Below, piece by piece: positions 27,065 to 36,770 of a stretch of DNA of 64,000 nucleotides. The translations under genes were made by a program, and so were the position numbers. The notes below the pieces were generated by a model that worked only from the letters and a program-made list of their open reading frames with translations, was not told the DNA's origin and searched no databases. The DNA comes from Agromyces ramosus (GTDB taxonomy: Bacteria > Actinomycetota > Actinomycetes > Actinomycetales > Microbacteriaceae). Numbering within the stretch: position 1 is the stretch's first letter; each line of letters opens with the position of its first letter. The stretch spans positions 339,468 to 403,467 of the forward strand of contig NZ_SGWY01000004.1 of assembly GCF_004216665.1 (NCBI RefSeq), read 5' to 3'.

Positions 27065-27086
27065 TCGAATCGATTCGGCCTAGAAT
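27065..27086 (+). promoter_or_regulatory. lacI promoter with operator TCGAATCGATTCGG
   Basis: The operator (27065-27078) lies directly before TAGAAT (27081-27086), a good -10, seven nt from the ATG. The mRNA is probably leaderless and the gene autorepressed. Confidence 0.7.
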
Positions 27087-27093
27087 CAGCCCC

Positions 27094-28209
27094 ATGCAGA
27101 CGGATCCCGCACCGCGGACCGCCCCGATCACCCGTCCCACGCTCGCCGACGTGGCGGCGCTGGCCGGCGTCTCGGCGTCCACGGCCTCGCTCGCCTACAG
27201 CGGCTCCGGCCCGGTGTCGGATGCCACGAAGGAGCGCGTGCTCGCCGCGGCATCCGAGCTCGGCTACGCCGGCCCCGACCCCCGCGGGCGCTCGCTGCGC
27301 CGCGGCCGCTCGGGCATCGTGGGCGTGGTGCTCGAGGAGCGCGTGCGCGCGGCCTTCCTCGATCCCGTGAAGATCCAGATGCTCGACGGCATCACCGAGG
27401 GAATCGCGCCGCTCGGCGCGGGCCTCCTCCTGCTCACGGACACCGGTGAGGAGGGCGGCAACGCCGTCGGCATCGAGAGCGCACCCGTCGATGCGGTGGT
27501 GCTGGTCGGATGCAGCCCGCGGCTCGGGCATTCCGTCGAGGCGCTGCGTCGCCGCGGCATCCCGGCCGTCGCCATCGAGGGCGCGACCGGAGACGACGTG
27601 CCCCAGATCTCCATCGACAACCGCGAGGCGACCCGACGCGGCGCCGAGTACCTGCGCGACCTCGGGCACACGGATGTCGCGCTCGTCACGCTCCCATTCG
27701 ACGCCGCCCGCACGCGCGGCCCCTTGACGCCCGACCTCGAGCGCGGCAGCACCGCGGACACCGCCAGCGAGCGGCTGCTCGGCGCTCGCGACGTGTTCCC
27801 GCACGCCACCGGCCGTGCCGCCGCGGTGAGCTCGATCGAGGAGGGCCTCGAGGCCGGGCGCGCACTGCTCGCCGACCCGGCCCACCGCCCCACTGCGGTC
27901 ATCGCGCAGAGCGACCTGCTCGCGGCCGGCGTGATCCAGGCCGCCGAGGAGCTCGGCGTGGCCGTGCCCGCGGAACTCAGCGTGCTCGGATTCGACGGCA
28001 TCCGCGTCGACGGCCTGCAGCACGACCTGACGACCCTCGTGCAGCCGTCGGTCGCGAAGGGCCGCGCGGCGGGCGAGGCCGTGGTGCAGCTGCTCGCGGG
28101 CGAGCCGCCCGAGTCGGTCTGCTTCACGAGCACGCTCCACGTCGGCGACACCACGGGCCCGCCACCCCGTTCGCCGTCGGCGGCGGGCGCTACGCCGTCG
28201 CGCCCGTGA
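27094..28209 (+). CDS. LacI-family regulator, probable controller of the MFS gene
   Basis: A 371-residue LacI-type protein. The HTH is TLADVAALAGVSASTASLAY and the hinge region follows as GPDPRGRSLRRG; the effector domain runs from GIVGVVLEERVRAAFLDPVK to GFDGIRVDGLQHDLTTLVQ. An insertion RGPLTPDLERGSTADTASER replaces a loop of the usual core. Its palindrome is shared only with the MFS promoter among the sites I checked. The gene ends inside the last codons of the convergent MATE gene (20-bp overlap). Confidence 0.9.
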   Translation: MQTDPAPRTAPITRPTLADVAALAGVSASTASLAYSGSGPVSDATKERVLAAASELGYAGPDPRGRSLRRGRSGIVGVVLEERVRAAFLDPVKIQMLDGITEGIAPLGAGLLLLTDTGEEGGNAVGIESAPVDAVVLVGCSPRLGHSVEALRRRGIPAVAIEGATGDDVPQISIDNREATRRGAEYLRDLGHTDVALVTLPFDAARTRGPLTPDLERGSTADTASERLLGARDVFPHATGRAAAVSSIEEGLEAGRALLADPAHRPTAVIAQSDLLAAGVIQAAEELGVAVPAELSVLGFDGIRVDGLQHDLTTLVQPSVAKGRAAGEAVVQLLAGEPPESVCFTSTLHVGDTTGPPPRSPSAAGATPSRP

Positions 28210-29542
28210 CCATCCAGGTCGACCCGTGCGCCCGCACCGACAGCGTGATCGCGCGGGCGGCGAGGTAGCCGATCGCGAACGACGCCGTGAGCCACGCGAG
28301 CGATGCGGCGCCCGGGAGGCCCGCGGCATCCGCCCACCACACCGTGCCGAGCGCGAGCGGGACGAACACGGCGAGGTTCACGAGGCCCGTCCACGCGAGG
28401 TAGCGCGCGTCGCCGGCGCCGATGAGCACGCCGTCGAGCACGAACACGAGCCCGCCGAGCGGCGCCGAGAGGCCGAGCACCACGAGCGACGGCGGCAGCA
28501 GCGCGGCGACCTCGGCCGACGAGGTGAACAGGGCAGGCAGCACCCAGGCCGTCGCGACCACGATCGCGCCGAGCACCGCACCCGACCAGATGCCCCATTC
28601 GACGCAGCGACGCAACACGGCCCGCACATGCGCCACGTCGCTCGACCCGAGCCCCTTGCCGATGAGCGCCTGCGCGGCGATCGCGAGCGCGTCGAGCGCG
28701 AAGCCCAGCGTGAAGTAGATCGTGATGGCGACCTGGTACGCCGCGAGCTCGTCTCGGCCGAGCGAGGTCGCCGCCCACGTCGCGAGCAGCAGCGCGACCC
28801 GCAGGCTCAGCGTGCGCAGGAACAGCCACCCGCCCGACCTCGCCCCGTGCAGGACGCCCGCGTGGTGCGGCCACGGGCTCGCACCGACGCGCCGCACGTG
28901 CCGGGCGATGACCACGAGGTACACCACGACCATGCCCCACTGGGCGATGACGGTGCCGATGGCCGAGCCCGCGATGCCCCAGCCGAACCCGTAGATGAAG
29001 AGCGCGTTGAGCCCGATGTTGGCCGTGAACCCGAGACCGGCGACCCAGAGCGGCGTGCGCGTGTCCTGCAGGCCGCGCAGCAGGCCGGTGGCGGCGAACA
29101 CCACGAGCATCGCCGGCAGGCCGGCCATCGAGATCGAGAGGTACGCGGATGCCTCGGCCGAGACCGCCGCCGACGCGCCGAAGAGCTGGACCAGCCACGG
29201 CGTCGCCGCCCAGCCCGCGAGCGCGAGCACCGCACCGAGCCCGAGCGCGAGCCACAGCCCGTCGACCCCGGCCGCCACCCCTGCGCGCTCGTCGCCCGCG
29301 CCGAGACGGCGGGCCACCGCCGGTGTCGTGGCGTAGGCCAGGAACACCATGAGGCCGATGATCGTCTGCAGCACCGCGCTGGCGAGGCCGAGGCCCGCCA
29401 GGGGCGTGGCGCCGAGGTGCCCCACCATCGCCGTGTCGGCGAGCAGGAACAGCGGCTCGGCGACGAGCGCGCCGAGCGCGGGCACGGCGAGGCGCAGGAT
29501 GTCGCGGTCGACCGCGCGGGCAGATCGGGTGGTGGTGCTCAT
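28190..29542 (-). CDS. MATE-family efflux transporter (DinF-like)
   Basis: A 450-residue polytopic membrane protein with about twelve segments, the length of MATE exporters. It starts ILRLAVPALGALVAEPLFLLADTAMVGHLG, characteristic of the DinF subfamily, and the second half repeats the fold (FVLDGVLIGAGDARYLAWTG). It exports cationic or toxic organic compounds by Na+ or H+ exchange in known members. TAGGCT lies 9 nt before the ATG. Tail-to-tail overlap with lacI may cause transcriptional interference. Confidence 0.92.
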   Translation of the reverse strand: MSTTTRSARAVDRDILRLAVPALGALVAEPLFLLADTAMVGHLGATPLAGLGLASAVLQTIIGLMVFLAYATTPAVARRLGAGDERAGVAAGVDGLWLALGLGAVLALAGWAATPWLVQLFGASAAVSAEASAYLSISMAGLPAMLVVFAATGLLRGLQDTRTPLWVAGLGFTANIGLNALFIYGFGWGIAGSAIGTVIAQWGMVVVYLVVIARHVRRVGASPWPHHAGVLHGARSGGWLFLRTLSLRVALLLATWAATSLGRDELAAYQVAITIYFTLGFALDALAIAAQALIGKGLGSSDVAHVRAVLRRCVEWGIWSGAVLGAIVVATAWVLPALFTSSAEVAALLPPSLVVLGLSAPLGGLVFVLDGVLIGAGDARYLAWTGLVNLAVFVPLALGTVWWADAAGLPGAASLAWLTASFAIGYLAARAITLSVRAHGSTWMVTGATA

Positions 29543-29729
29543 GCGCCTTCGAGCCTATGCGCGCGGACCGACCGCGGTACCGGAAAACGCATGCTGCGCT
29601 CGTACCCCGTTTCCCGATACGTTGGTGAACAGTTCGGCCCTCGGGGCCGCGAGCAGCACGACGTCGTGCGGCTCGCTCGTCGGAGGGCATCGATCGCTCG
29701 GAGAAGCGCGAAGAGAGAGGGCACCACCG

Positions 29730-31532
29730 ATGAGAACCTCACACCGACCACCACGATCGCGCAGGCGAGCGCTCGCCGCCGCCGGAGCACTGCTGCTCGG
29801 CGCGTCCCTGCTGACGGCCACCGCGGCCGCCGCCGACACCGACCCCCGCGTCGACCTCCCGCCGGGATACCTCGACGCGGTCACGGCGACGAGCAACATC
29901 GAGCTCCTGGCGAGCCTCCCTCGCGTCGCACCGTTCGACGCGGCCCCCGGCAACTTCGGCTTCGTGAACTCCGACCTGGCGTTCACCGGTGACCACGCCA
30001 TCGTCGGCAACTTCAACGGCTTCCAGGTCTACGACATCGCGGATGCCGAGGCTCCGACGCTGCGCTCCGCGTTCGTGTGCCCCGGCGGCCAGGGTGACGT
30101 GTCGGTCTACGGCGACCTGCTCTTCATGTCGGTCGAGGAGACCCGCGGCCGGATCGACTGCGGCACCCAGGGCGCTCCCGGTCCGGTGAACACCGAACGC
30201 TTCCGCGGCGTGCGCATCTTCGACATCAGCGACATCGACAACCCCGTGCAACTGCCCGGCGTGCAGACGTGTCGCGGTTCGCACACGCACACGCTCGTGA
30301 CCGATCCCGACGACCCTGCCAACGTCTACATCTACAACTCGGGCACCTCTGGCGTCCGGTCGTCGGCGGAGCTCGCGGGCTGCGAGAACGCGGCACTCAC
30401 CACTGCGCCGGTGACCACGGGCAACCCCACGCAGTGGCGCATCGACGTCATCAAGGTGCCGCTCGCGGCGCCCCAGACGGCCGCGATCGTCAGCCAGCCG
30501 AGGATCTTCACCGACCCGACCACGGGCGCGTACAACGGCCTGCAGAACACGCAGTCCGGCACGCTGCACCCGAGCGGCACGCCGTACAGCCCGCTGCCGA
30601 ACACGAACACGTGCCACGACGTCACGGCGTTCCCCGAGATCGGGCTCCTCGCGGGCGCGTGCCAGGGCAACGGCCTCCTCGTCGACATCTCCGACCCGGC
30701 GAATCCGGTGCGGATCGACGCGGTCGCCGACCCGAACTTCTCGTACTGGCACTCGGCGACGTTCAACAACGACGGCACGAAGGTGATCTTCACCGATGAG
30801 TGGGGCGGCGGCACGTCCGCTCGCTGCCGGGTGACCGACCAGCCGCAGTGGGGCGCCGACGCGATCTTCGACATCGTCGACGGCAAGCTGCAGTTCGCGA
30901 GTTACTACAAGCTCCCGGTTCCGCAGACGTCGCAGGAGAACTGCGTCGCCCACAACGGCTCGATCGTGCCGGTTCCGGGTCGCGACATCATGGTGCAGGC
31001 CTGGTACCAGGGCGGGTTGTCGGTCATCGACTTCACCGACACGGCCAACCCGACCGAGATCGCCTACCTCGACCGTGGGCCGATCAACACGCCGAACCCG
31101 ACGGGACTCAACCTCGGCGGGTACTGGTCGACGTACTGGTACAACGGGAACGTGCTCGGCAGCGAGATCGCGCGCGGCTTCGAGAGCCTGGCCTTCACGC
31201 CGAGCGACCACCTGTCGGCCAACGAGATCGCCGCGGCCGGGGAGATCCAGCTCGACGAGTTCAACGCACAGCTCCAGACGAAGCTGGTGCACGCCCCGAG
31301 CTTCGCCGTCGCACGGTCGTACGTCGACCAGGCGGCGCGCGACGGCAGCCTGAGCGGCAACGCGCTGAAGCAGGTGAACAAGTCCATCGACCAGGCCGAG
31401 AAGCTGGCGGGCGAGTCGGCCAGTGCCGCCGCCATCGCGGCGCACCTCGACACGGCGGCTCGCACGTCGGGCGCTCCGGCCGATTCGAACCTCGTGCAGG
31501 CGCTCGACGCGCTCGCCGGGACGTTCGGCTGA
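29730..31532 (+). CDS. Secreted LVIVD-repeat protein with helical C-terminal domain
   Basis: A 600-residue exported protein. A signal peptide (LAAAGALLLGASLLTATAAAA) is followed by a beta-propeller of LVIVD-like repeats: GFQVYDIADAEAPTLRSAFV, GVRIFDISDIDNPVQLPGV, LLVDISDPANPVRIDAVADP and LSVIDFTDTANPTEIAYLD. The last ~75 residues are helical (SGNALKQVNKSIDQAEKLAG) and resemble the FIMAH-type tail also seen on the sugar-dehydrogenase-like protein at the end of the window. Enzymatic function is not evident; propellers of this kind act in surface binding. AGAGAGAGG precedes the ATG. Confidence 0.85.
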   Translation: MRTSHRPPRSRRRALAAAGALLLGASLLTATAAAADTDPRVDLPPGYLDAVTATSNIELLASLPRVAPFDAAPGNFGFVNSDLAFTGDHAIVGNFNGFQVYDIADAEAPTLRSAFVCPGGQGDVSVYGDLLFMSVEETRGRIDCGTQGAPGPVNTERFRGVRIFDISDIDNPVQLPGVQTCRGSHTHTLVTDPDDPANVYIYNSGTSGVRSSAELAGCENAALTTAPVTTGNPTQWRIDVIKVPLAAPQTAAIVSQPRIFTDPTTGAYNGLQNTQSGTLHPSGTPYSPLPNTNTCHDVTAFPEIGLLAGACQGNGLLVDISDPANPVRIDAVADPNFSYWHSATFNNDGTKVIFTDEWGGGTSARCRVTDQPQWGADAIFDIVDGKLQFASYYKLPVPQTSQENCVAHNGSIVPVPGRDIMVQAWYQGGLSVIDFTDTANPTEIAYLDRGPINTPNPTGLNLGGYWSTYWYNGNVLGSEIARGFESLAFTPSDHLSANEIAAAGEIQLDEFNAQLQTKLVHAPSFAVARSYVDQAARDGSLSGNALKQVNKSIDQAEKLAGESASAAAIAAHLDTAARTSGAPADSNLVQALDALAGTFG

Positions 31533-31540
31533 TTCCGTTC

Positions 31541-31613
31541 GGGGAGGCCGGTTCCGGCCGGCCTCCCCACTCGATGACGATGCCCGGTGGTCCGCGGATC
31601 ACCGGGCATCGTC
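31541..31613. terminator. Double hairpin between convergent genes
   Basis: First stem: GGGGAGGCCGG / CCGGCCTCCCC (31541-31551, 31558-31568), 8 bp after the LVIVD stop. Second stem: GACGATGCCCGGTG / CACCGGGCATCGTC (31576-31589, 31600-31613), 26 bp after the DUF305 gene ends on the other strand. Each probably terminates one of the two convergent genes. Confidence 0.7.
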
Positions 31614-31639
31614 ACGTCCGCCCGCCGCCGCGGCGCGGA

Positions 31640-32287
31640 TCAGGACGCGCGTTCGGCGAGCATCTCCTGCATTCGGGCGATCTCGATGCCCTGGTCGGAC
31701 TCGACGTGACGCGCGAACTGGTCGATCGCCGACTCCTGGCCGCCGCCGGAGGCGTAGAGCTCGTCGACCATCTGCAGGGCACCCTGGTGGTGCTGGATCA
31801 TGGACTCGAGGAACAGCCGGTCGAACGTGCTGCCGTCGGCCGCCTCGAGGCGCGCGAGCTGCTGCTCCGTGAGCATCCCGGGCATCTCGTGCCCCTCGGC
31901 ATGCCCGTCGTGGTCGCCGTCACGCAGCGGCTGGACCCGGTCCTGGAGCCACTGCACGATGAGGTCGAGCTCGCCCTCCTGGCTGATCTGCATCCGCTCG
32001 GCGAGCAGCCGGATGTCGCGGTCATCGGTTCGGGCGTCCACGAAGCCGGTCATCACGATGGCCTGGGAGTGGTGATCGATCATGTCTCGCATGAACGTCA
32101 CGTCCTCCTCGACGAACGTCGGCGCCCCGAGCTGGCCCGCCTCCTCGGGCGAGAGGGTGCGGTTCGGCTGGCCGGGTGCTCCGAGCTGCACGACCGGACC
32201 GCTCGGCGCGGGATCGGCCTCCGCCGTGCACGCCGTCAGGCCGAGCGCGAGCACGACCATCGTTCCCAGTCGCCAGGACCGCCCCAT
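31640..32287 (-). CDS. DUF305-family lipoprotein
   Basis: A 215-residue lipoprotein: signal RLGTMVVLALGLTAC with lipobox, then two DUF305 (ferritin-like four-helix) halves, each with a His pair, FMRDMIDHHSQAIVM and FLESMIQHHQGALQM. Paired DMIxHH motifs suggest metal binding. DUF305 proteins often occur near copper-handling genes; a multicopper oxidase is encoded about 5.5 kb away. A GTG three codons upstream is an alternative start. Confidence 0.88.
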   Translation of the reverse strand: MGRSWRLGTMVVLALGLTACTAEADPAPSGPVVQLGAPGQPNRTLSPEEAGQLGAPTFVEEDVTFMRDMIDHHSQAIVMTGFVDARTDDRDIRLLAERMQISQEGELDLIVQWLQDRVQPLRDGDHDGHAEGHEMPGMLTEQQLARLEAADGSTFDRLFLESMIQHHQGALQMVDELYASGGGQESAIDQFARHVESDQGIEIARMQEMLAERAS

Positions 32288-32493
32288 CGCCGTCACCCTG
32301 TACCTCGTCCTCGATTCGAAGGGGCTCGGCGAACGCCGGTGCACCGATCGCCTGTGACCCCTGGATGACCTCCAGTCAAGCCGAAATCCTCCGTGGACGC
32401 GAGATCGGCCGGTCCGAGCGGCGTGCGCACGGGATCTCCGCCCGCCGGCATGCTCGGGGCGCGGGCATGCTGCCGAACGGCCTCCCACGGGCG

Positions 32494-32499
32494 TATGGT
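32494..32499 (+). promoter_or_regulatory. Leaderless-type -10 of ktrB
   Basis: TATGGT with a 6-nt gap to the GTG start at 32506. The in-frame ATG at 32467 would lie upstream of this promoter. Confidence 0.45.
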
Positions 32500-32505
32500 G
32501 TGCCC

Positions 32506-33882
32506 GTGGCCACGCGCAAGCCCGTCAACGAGAGCCCGACGGAGGGTCTGCGTCGGCGATTCCGCCTGCACCCGGCGCAGGTGGTGGTGGTCGGCTTCTC
32601 GGTCGCGATCGCGGCGGGCACGGTGCTGCTCCTGCTGCCGGGCATGACGGCGCCCGGACGCGTCACGACGCCCGTGGACGCGCTGTTCACAGCCGCGTCC
32701 GCCGTGACCACGACGGGCCTCACCCCCGTCGACACTGCGACGCACTGGACCTTCCTCGGCCAGCTCCTGCTCATCGTGATGACCCAGCTCGGCGGGCTCG
32801 GCATCCTCGTCTCGGCCGCCCTCATCGGCGTGCTGCTCGCGCGCCGGCTCTCGTTGCGCACGCGCCTCAATGCCGCGAACGAGTTCCGCGCCGAGGGCTT
32901 CACCGACCTGCGCAAGCTCGTGCGTACCGTCATCGGCATCACGCTGCTCATCGAGGCGATCGTCGCCCTGCTCCTCTTCCTGCGGTACCTGACGCACTAC
33001 GGGTGGGACGTCGGTCGCGCAGCGTGGAACGGGATCTTCGACTCGATCTCGGCGTTCACGAACCTCGGGTTCTCGCTCCAGTCCGACAGCATGATGCGGT
33101 TCGTCGGCGACCCATTCATCTGCCTGCCGCTCTGCGCGGCGGTCATCCTCGGCGGTCTCGGGTTCCCGGTCATCGTGCAGCTCTGGAAGGAGTGGCGGCA
33201 CCCGCTGCGGTGGAGCATGAACACGAACCTGGTGGTGTTCGGAACCGTCGTGCTGCTCCTGCTCGGGGCGGGCTATCTCACGATCGTCGAGTGGGACAAC
33301 CCGGGCACCCTCGGTCCATTGGACCCGGCCACGCGAGTCCTCGCCGGCTTCTTCGCGTCGGTGATGACCCGGTCGGGCGGGTTCAACACCGTCGACATCG
33401 CGGCGATGAACGACGAGAGCTGGTTCGCCAGCGACGTCCTCATGTTCATCGGCACGGGACCTGCGAGCGTCGGCGGCGGTATCCGCGTGACCACCTTCTT
33501 CGTGCTCTTCTTCGTGATGCTCGCCGAGTTCCGCGGCGAGCTCCAGGTGAACATCTTCGGCAAGCGGCTCTCCCGCGCGGTGCACCGCCAGGCGATCACG
33601 GTCGTGCTCGTCAGCGTCGCCGCCGTGGTGGGACCGACGCTCCTGCTGCTGCAGCTCACCGAGCTGCCGCTCGGGCGGATCCTCTTCGAGGTGATCTCCG
33701 CGTTCAGCACCACCGGTCTCTCGACGGGGATCACCCCCGACCTGCCCGACTCGGCGAAGATCGTGCTCGCGGTGCTCATGCTCGCCGGCCGCGTCGGCCC
33801 GCTCACCCTCGGCACCGCGCTCGTCCTGCGCGACCGCCGCATCCTGTACGAATTCCCGAAGGAGAGGCCCGTCGTTGGCTAG
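32506..33882 (+). CDS. ktrB: TrkH/KtrB-family potassium channel-transporter subunit
   Basis: A 458-residue membrane subunit for K+ uptake. The four selectivity-filter loops are visible in order: TTTGLTPV, AFTNLGFSL, TRSGGFNTVD and STTGLSTGI. The length and the separate small RCK subunit next door match Ktr systems rather than the long TrkH/TrkA pair. The GTG at 32506 is preferred because of the -10 six nt upstream; ATG at 32467 would add 13 residues. Its stop codon overlaps the start of ktrA by 8 bp. Confidence 0.88.
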   Translation: MATRKPVNESPTEGLRRRFRLHPAQVVVVGFSVAIAAGTVLLLLPGMTAPGRVTTPVDALFTAASAVTTTGLTPVDTATHWTFLGQLLLIVMTQLGGLGILVSAALIGVLLARRLSLRTRLNAANEFRAEGFTDLRKLVRTVIGITLLIEAIVALLLFLRYLTHYGWDVGRAAWNGIFDSISAFTNLGFSLQSDSMMRFVGDPFICLPLCAAVILGGLGFPVIVQLWKEWRHPLRWSMNTNLVVFGTVVLLLLGAGYLTIVEWDNPGTLGPLDPATRVLAGFFASVMTRSGGFNTVDIAAMNDESWFASDVLMFIGTGPASVGGGIRVTTFFVLFFVMLAEFRGELQVNIFGKRLSRAVHRQAITVVLVSVAAVVGPTLLLLQLTELPLGRILFEVISAFSTTGLSTGITPDLPDSAKIVLAVLMLAGRVGPLTLGTALVLRDRRILYEFPKERPVVG

Positions 33883-34576
33883 ACGTTCGCTGTTCGGCGA
33901 CCAGAGCACCACTCGCCGCATCGCCGAGGCCGATTCGGTCGCGGTCATCGGGCTCGGCCGGTTCGGCCGATCGCTCGCCCTCGAGCTCATGGCCGGCGGC
34001 ACCGAGGTGCTCGGCATCGACGCCGGCGACGACAATGTGCAGAGCCTCAACGGCAAGCTCACCCAGGTAGTGCGCGCCGACCCGACCAAGACCGAGGTGC
34101 TGCGCCAGCTCTCGATCGACCAGTTCGACCGCGTGGTCGTCGCGATCGGGGGCGACCTCGAGTCCTCGATCCTCACCTCGTCGGCGCTGCTGTCGATGGG
34201 CCTGCCATCGATCTGGGCGAAGGCCGACAGCGACGAGCACGCCCTGATCCTCGAGCAGCTCGGCGTGCACCACGTCGTGTCGCCCGAGAGCGACATGGGC
34301 CGCAAGGTCGCCCACCTCGTGCGTGGCGCGGCACAGGACTACATCGAGATCGAGCGCGGCTACGCCGTGGTCAAGTCGTCGCCGCCGGCGCGCCTGCACG
34401 GCATCCCGCTCGGCAAGACGGGGCTGCGCAAGGAGTTCGGCGTCACCATCGCGGCGTACAAGAAGCCCGGCGCCGAGTGGACCAACGCCGACGCCGACAC
34501 CGTGCTGGAGAGTGAGGACACCATCCTGATCGTCGGTCCGACTCGCAAGGCGGAGGGGTTCGCGCAGCTGCGCTGA
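33875..34576 (+). CDS. ktrA: TrkA/KtrA-type RCK regulatory subunit
   Basis: A 233-residue cytoplasmic gating ring subunit. The RCK_N (TrkA-N) Rossmann fold has VAVIGLGRFGRSLALEL, the acidic residue in VLGIDAGDDNVQ, and AKADSDEHALILEQLGVHHV; the RCK_C domain follows from about residue 145 and ends EDTILIVGPT. Nucleotide (ATP/ADP or NAD) binding controls the KtrB channel. The TTG start at 33875 has AAGGAG 10 nt upstream and overlaps the ktrB end, so translation is coupled. Confidence 0.9.
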   Translation: MARRSLFGDQSTTRRIAEADSVAVIGLGRFGRSLALELMAGGTEVLGIDAGDDNVQSLNGKLTQVVRADPTKTEVLRQLSIDQFDRVVVAIGGDLESSILTSSALLSMGLPSIWAKADSDEHALILEQLGVHHVVSPESDMGRKVAHLVRGAAQDYIEIERGYAVVKSSPPARLHGIPLGKTGLRKEFGVTIAAYKKPGAEWTNADADTVLESEDTILIVGPTRKAEGFAQLR

Positions 34577-34653
34577 GGGGGCCGGATGCCGCCACGCTGC
34601 GAGTGCGCCGTGAGACGCGCCGTCGGGGCATCCGCTCGCCGGGCACCCCGGCC

Positions 34654-34659
34654 TAGGCT
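34654..34659 (+). promoter_or_regulatory. Leaderless-type -10 of the M13 peptidase
   Basis: TAGGCT, then six nt (all G but the first, also G) to the ATG. The G-run could act as a weak ribosome site, but the spacing matches the leaderless pattern. Confidence 0.5.
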
Positions 34660-34665
34660 GGGGGG

Positions 34666-36627
34666 ATGACCGACGTCACGCTTCCCTCAGGCATCGCGAA
34701 GGACGAACTCGACGCCGACGTGCGTCCGCAGGACGACCTCTTCCGGCACGTCAACGGCAGGTGGATCGAACGCACTGAGATCCCGGCCGACAAGGCCCGC
34801 TACGGCTCGTTCCTCGTGCTGCACGAGGAGGCCGAGCAGGCGGTGCGCGAGATCATCGAGGAGGCGCAGCAGGCCGAGCCGGGCACCGAGGCCCGCAAGG
34901 TCGGCGACCTGTACGCGAGCTTCATGAACGAGCAGCGAGCCGACCTGCTCGGCGCGACGCCGATCGCGGGCCAGCTCGTCGACGTGTCGCTCGTCGCCTC
35001 GGTCGAGTCGTTCCTCGAGACGCTCGGCCGCCTGGAGCGCCAGGGCGTCTCGGGCTTCCTGCAGCTGTACGTCGACAACGACCCCGGCGACCCCGAGCGC
35101 TACCTCGTCTTCGTCGAGCAGGGCGGCATCGGCCTGCCCGACGAGAGCTACTTCCGCGAGGAGCGCTTCGAGGGCGTGCGCACCGCGTACAACGCCCACC
35201 TCGAGCGCATGTTCGGGCTCGCCCAGCTCGAGGATCCCGCCGACCGGGCCGTCCGTGTCTTCGACCTCGAGACCGACCTCGCGAAGGTGCACTGGAACAA
35301 CGTCGACACGCGCGACAGCGAGAAGACGTACAACCTGTTCCAGTGGGCGGATGCCGCGGCCGCGGCATCCGTCGACCTGCAGGTGTGGCGCGACGCCATG
35401 GGCGTGCCCGAGGGCGCGTTCGACGAGCTCGTGCTGCGCGAGCCGTCCTTCGTCGAGGGACTCGGCGCGCTGCTCACGGAGGAGCGGCTCCCGGCGTGGA
35501 AGGACTGGCTCGCGTGGCAGGTGATCCGCTCGAACGCGGCCTACCTGTCGAACGACTTCGTCGAGGCGAACTTCGACTTCTACGGCCGCACGCTGACCGG
35601 CACGCCGCAGATGCGCGAGCGCTGGAAGCGCGGCGTCTCGCTCGTGGAGGGCGCGATGGGCGAGGCCGTGGGCCGCATCTACGTGGAGCGCCACTTCCCG
35701 CCGGCCGCGAAGCAGGCCATGGACGACCTCGTCGCCAACCTCGTCGAGGCCTACCGGCAGTCGATCACGGCGCTCGACTGGATGGGCAAGAAGACCCGCA
35801 CCCGCGCGCTCGAGAAGCTCGCGAAGTTCACGCCGAAGATCGGCTTCCCCGTGAAGTGGCGCGACTACTCGAAGCTCGAGATCGACGCCGACGACCTGGT
35901 GGCCAACGTGCGCGCCACGGCCGAGTTCGAGTTCAACCGCGAGCTCGGCAAGATCGGCAAGCCGATCGACCGCGACGAGTGGTTCATGACGCCGCAGACG
36001 ATCAACGCGTACTACAACCCGGGGTTCAACGAGATCGTCTTCCCCGCGGCGATCCTGCAGTACCCGTTCTTCACGCCCGAGCGCGACGCCGCCGCGAACT
36101 ACGGCGCGATCGGCGCGGTCATCGGCCATGAGATCGGCCACGGCTTCGACGACCAGGGCTCGAAGTACGACGGCGACGGGCGACTCACCGACTGGTGGAC
36201 CGAGGCCGACCGTGACGCGTTCGAGGACCGCACGAAGGCGCTCATCGCCCAGTACGACGCGCTCGCACCCGCGCAGGTGCCCGAGCACCACGTGAACGGC
36301 GCGCTCACGATCGGCGAGAACATCGGCGACCTGGGCGGCCTCGCCATCGCCTGGAAGGCCTACGTGCTCTCGCTCGACGGCGCCGAACCGCCGGTCGTCG
36401 ACGGCCTCACGGGCGCCGAGCGCTTCTTCCTCTCGTGGGCACAGGCCTGGCAGATGAAGGGGCGCGACGAGGAGGTCATCCGCCTGCTGGCGATCGATCC
36501 GCACTCCCCGAACGAGTTCCGCTGCAACCAGATCGTGCGGAACATCGACGAGTTCTACACTGGCTTCGGTGTGACTTCCGAAGACGCCCTCTGGCTCGAG
36601 CCGGCCGAGCGGGTGACCATCTGGTAG
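34666..36627 (+). CDS. pepO: M13-family (neprilysin/PepO-type) zinc endopeptidase
   Basis: A 653-residue oligopeptidase without a signal peptide, hence cytoplasmic. The zinc motif VIGHEIGHGFDDQGSKYDGD places HEIGH at 488-492; the third ligand region is NIGDLGGLAIAWKAY, and NAYYNPGFNEIVFPAAILQ is the substrate-binding NAxY segment. The N-terminus starts with PQDDLFRHVNGRW, as in other M13 enzymes. It has its own promoter. Confidence 0.95.
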   Translation: MTDVTLPSGIAKDELDADVRPQDDLFRHVNGRWIERTEIPADKARYGSFLVLHEEAEQAVREIIEEAQQAEPGTEARKVGDLYASFMNEQRADLLGATPIAGQLVDVSLVASVESFLETLGRLERQGVSGFLQLYVDNDPGDPERYLVFVEQGGIGLPDESYFREERFEGVRTAYNAHLERMFGLAQLEDPADRAVRVFDLETDLAKVHWNNVDTRDSEKTYNLFQWADAAAAASVDLQVWRDAMGVPEGAFDELVLREPSFVEGLGALLTEERLPAWKDWLAWQVIRSNAAYLSNDFVEANFDFYGRTLTGTPQMRERWKRGVSLVEGAMGEAVGRIYVERHFPPAAKQAMDDLVANLVEAYRQSITALDWMGKKTRTRALEKLAKFTPKIGFPVKWRDYSKLEIDADDLVANVRATAEFEFNRELGKIGKPIDRDEWFMTPQTINAYYNPGFNEIVFPAAILQYPFFTPERDAAANYGAIGAVIGHEIGHGFDDQGSKYDGDGRLTDWWTEADRDAFEDRTKALIAQYDALAPAQVPEHHVNGALTIGENIGDLGGLAIAWKAYVLSLDGAEPPVVDGLTGAERFFLSWAQAWQMKGRDEEVIRLLAIDPHSPNEFRCNQIVRNIDEFYTGFGVTSEDALWLEPAERVTIW

Positions 36628-36770
36628 CCGACCGAACACAACCGTCCAGCCAACTGTTCTCGAGCGCGCCGCAGACCGCGGTGGGGGAGCGCCGACCGTC
36701 CGAGGAAGATCGTGCAATCACCGTGGTGACGTCGTCGCAGGGTTCCGAGCGGCGCGCACGGCATGCGAGC

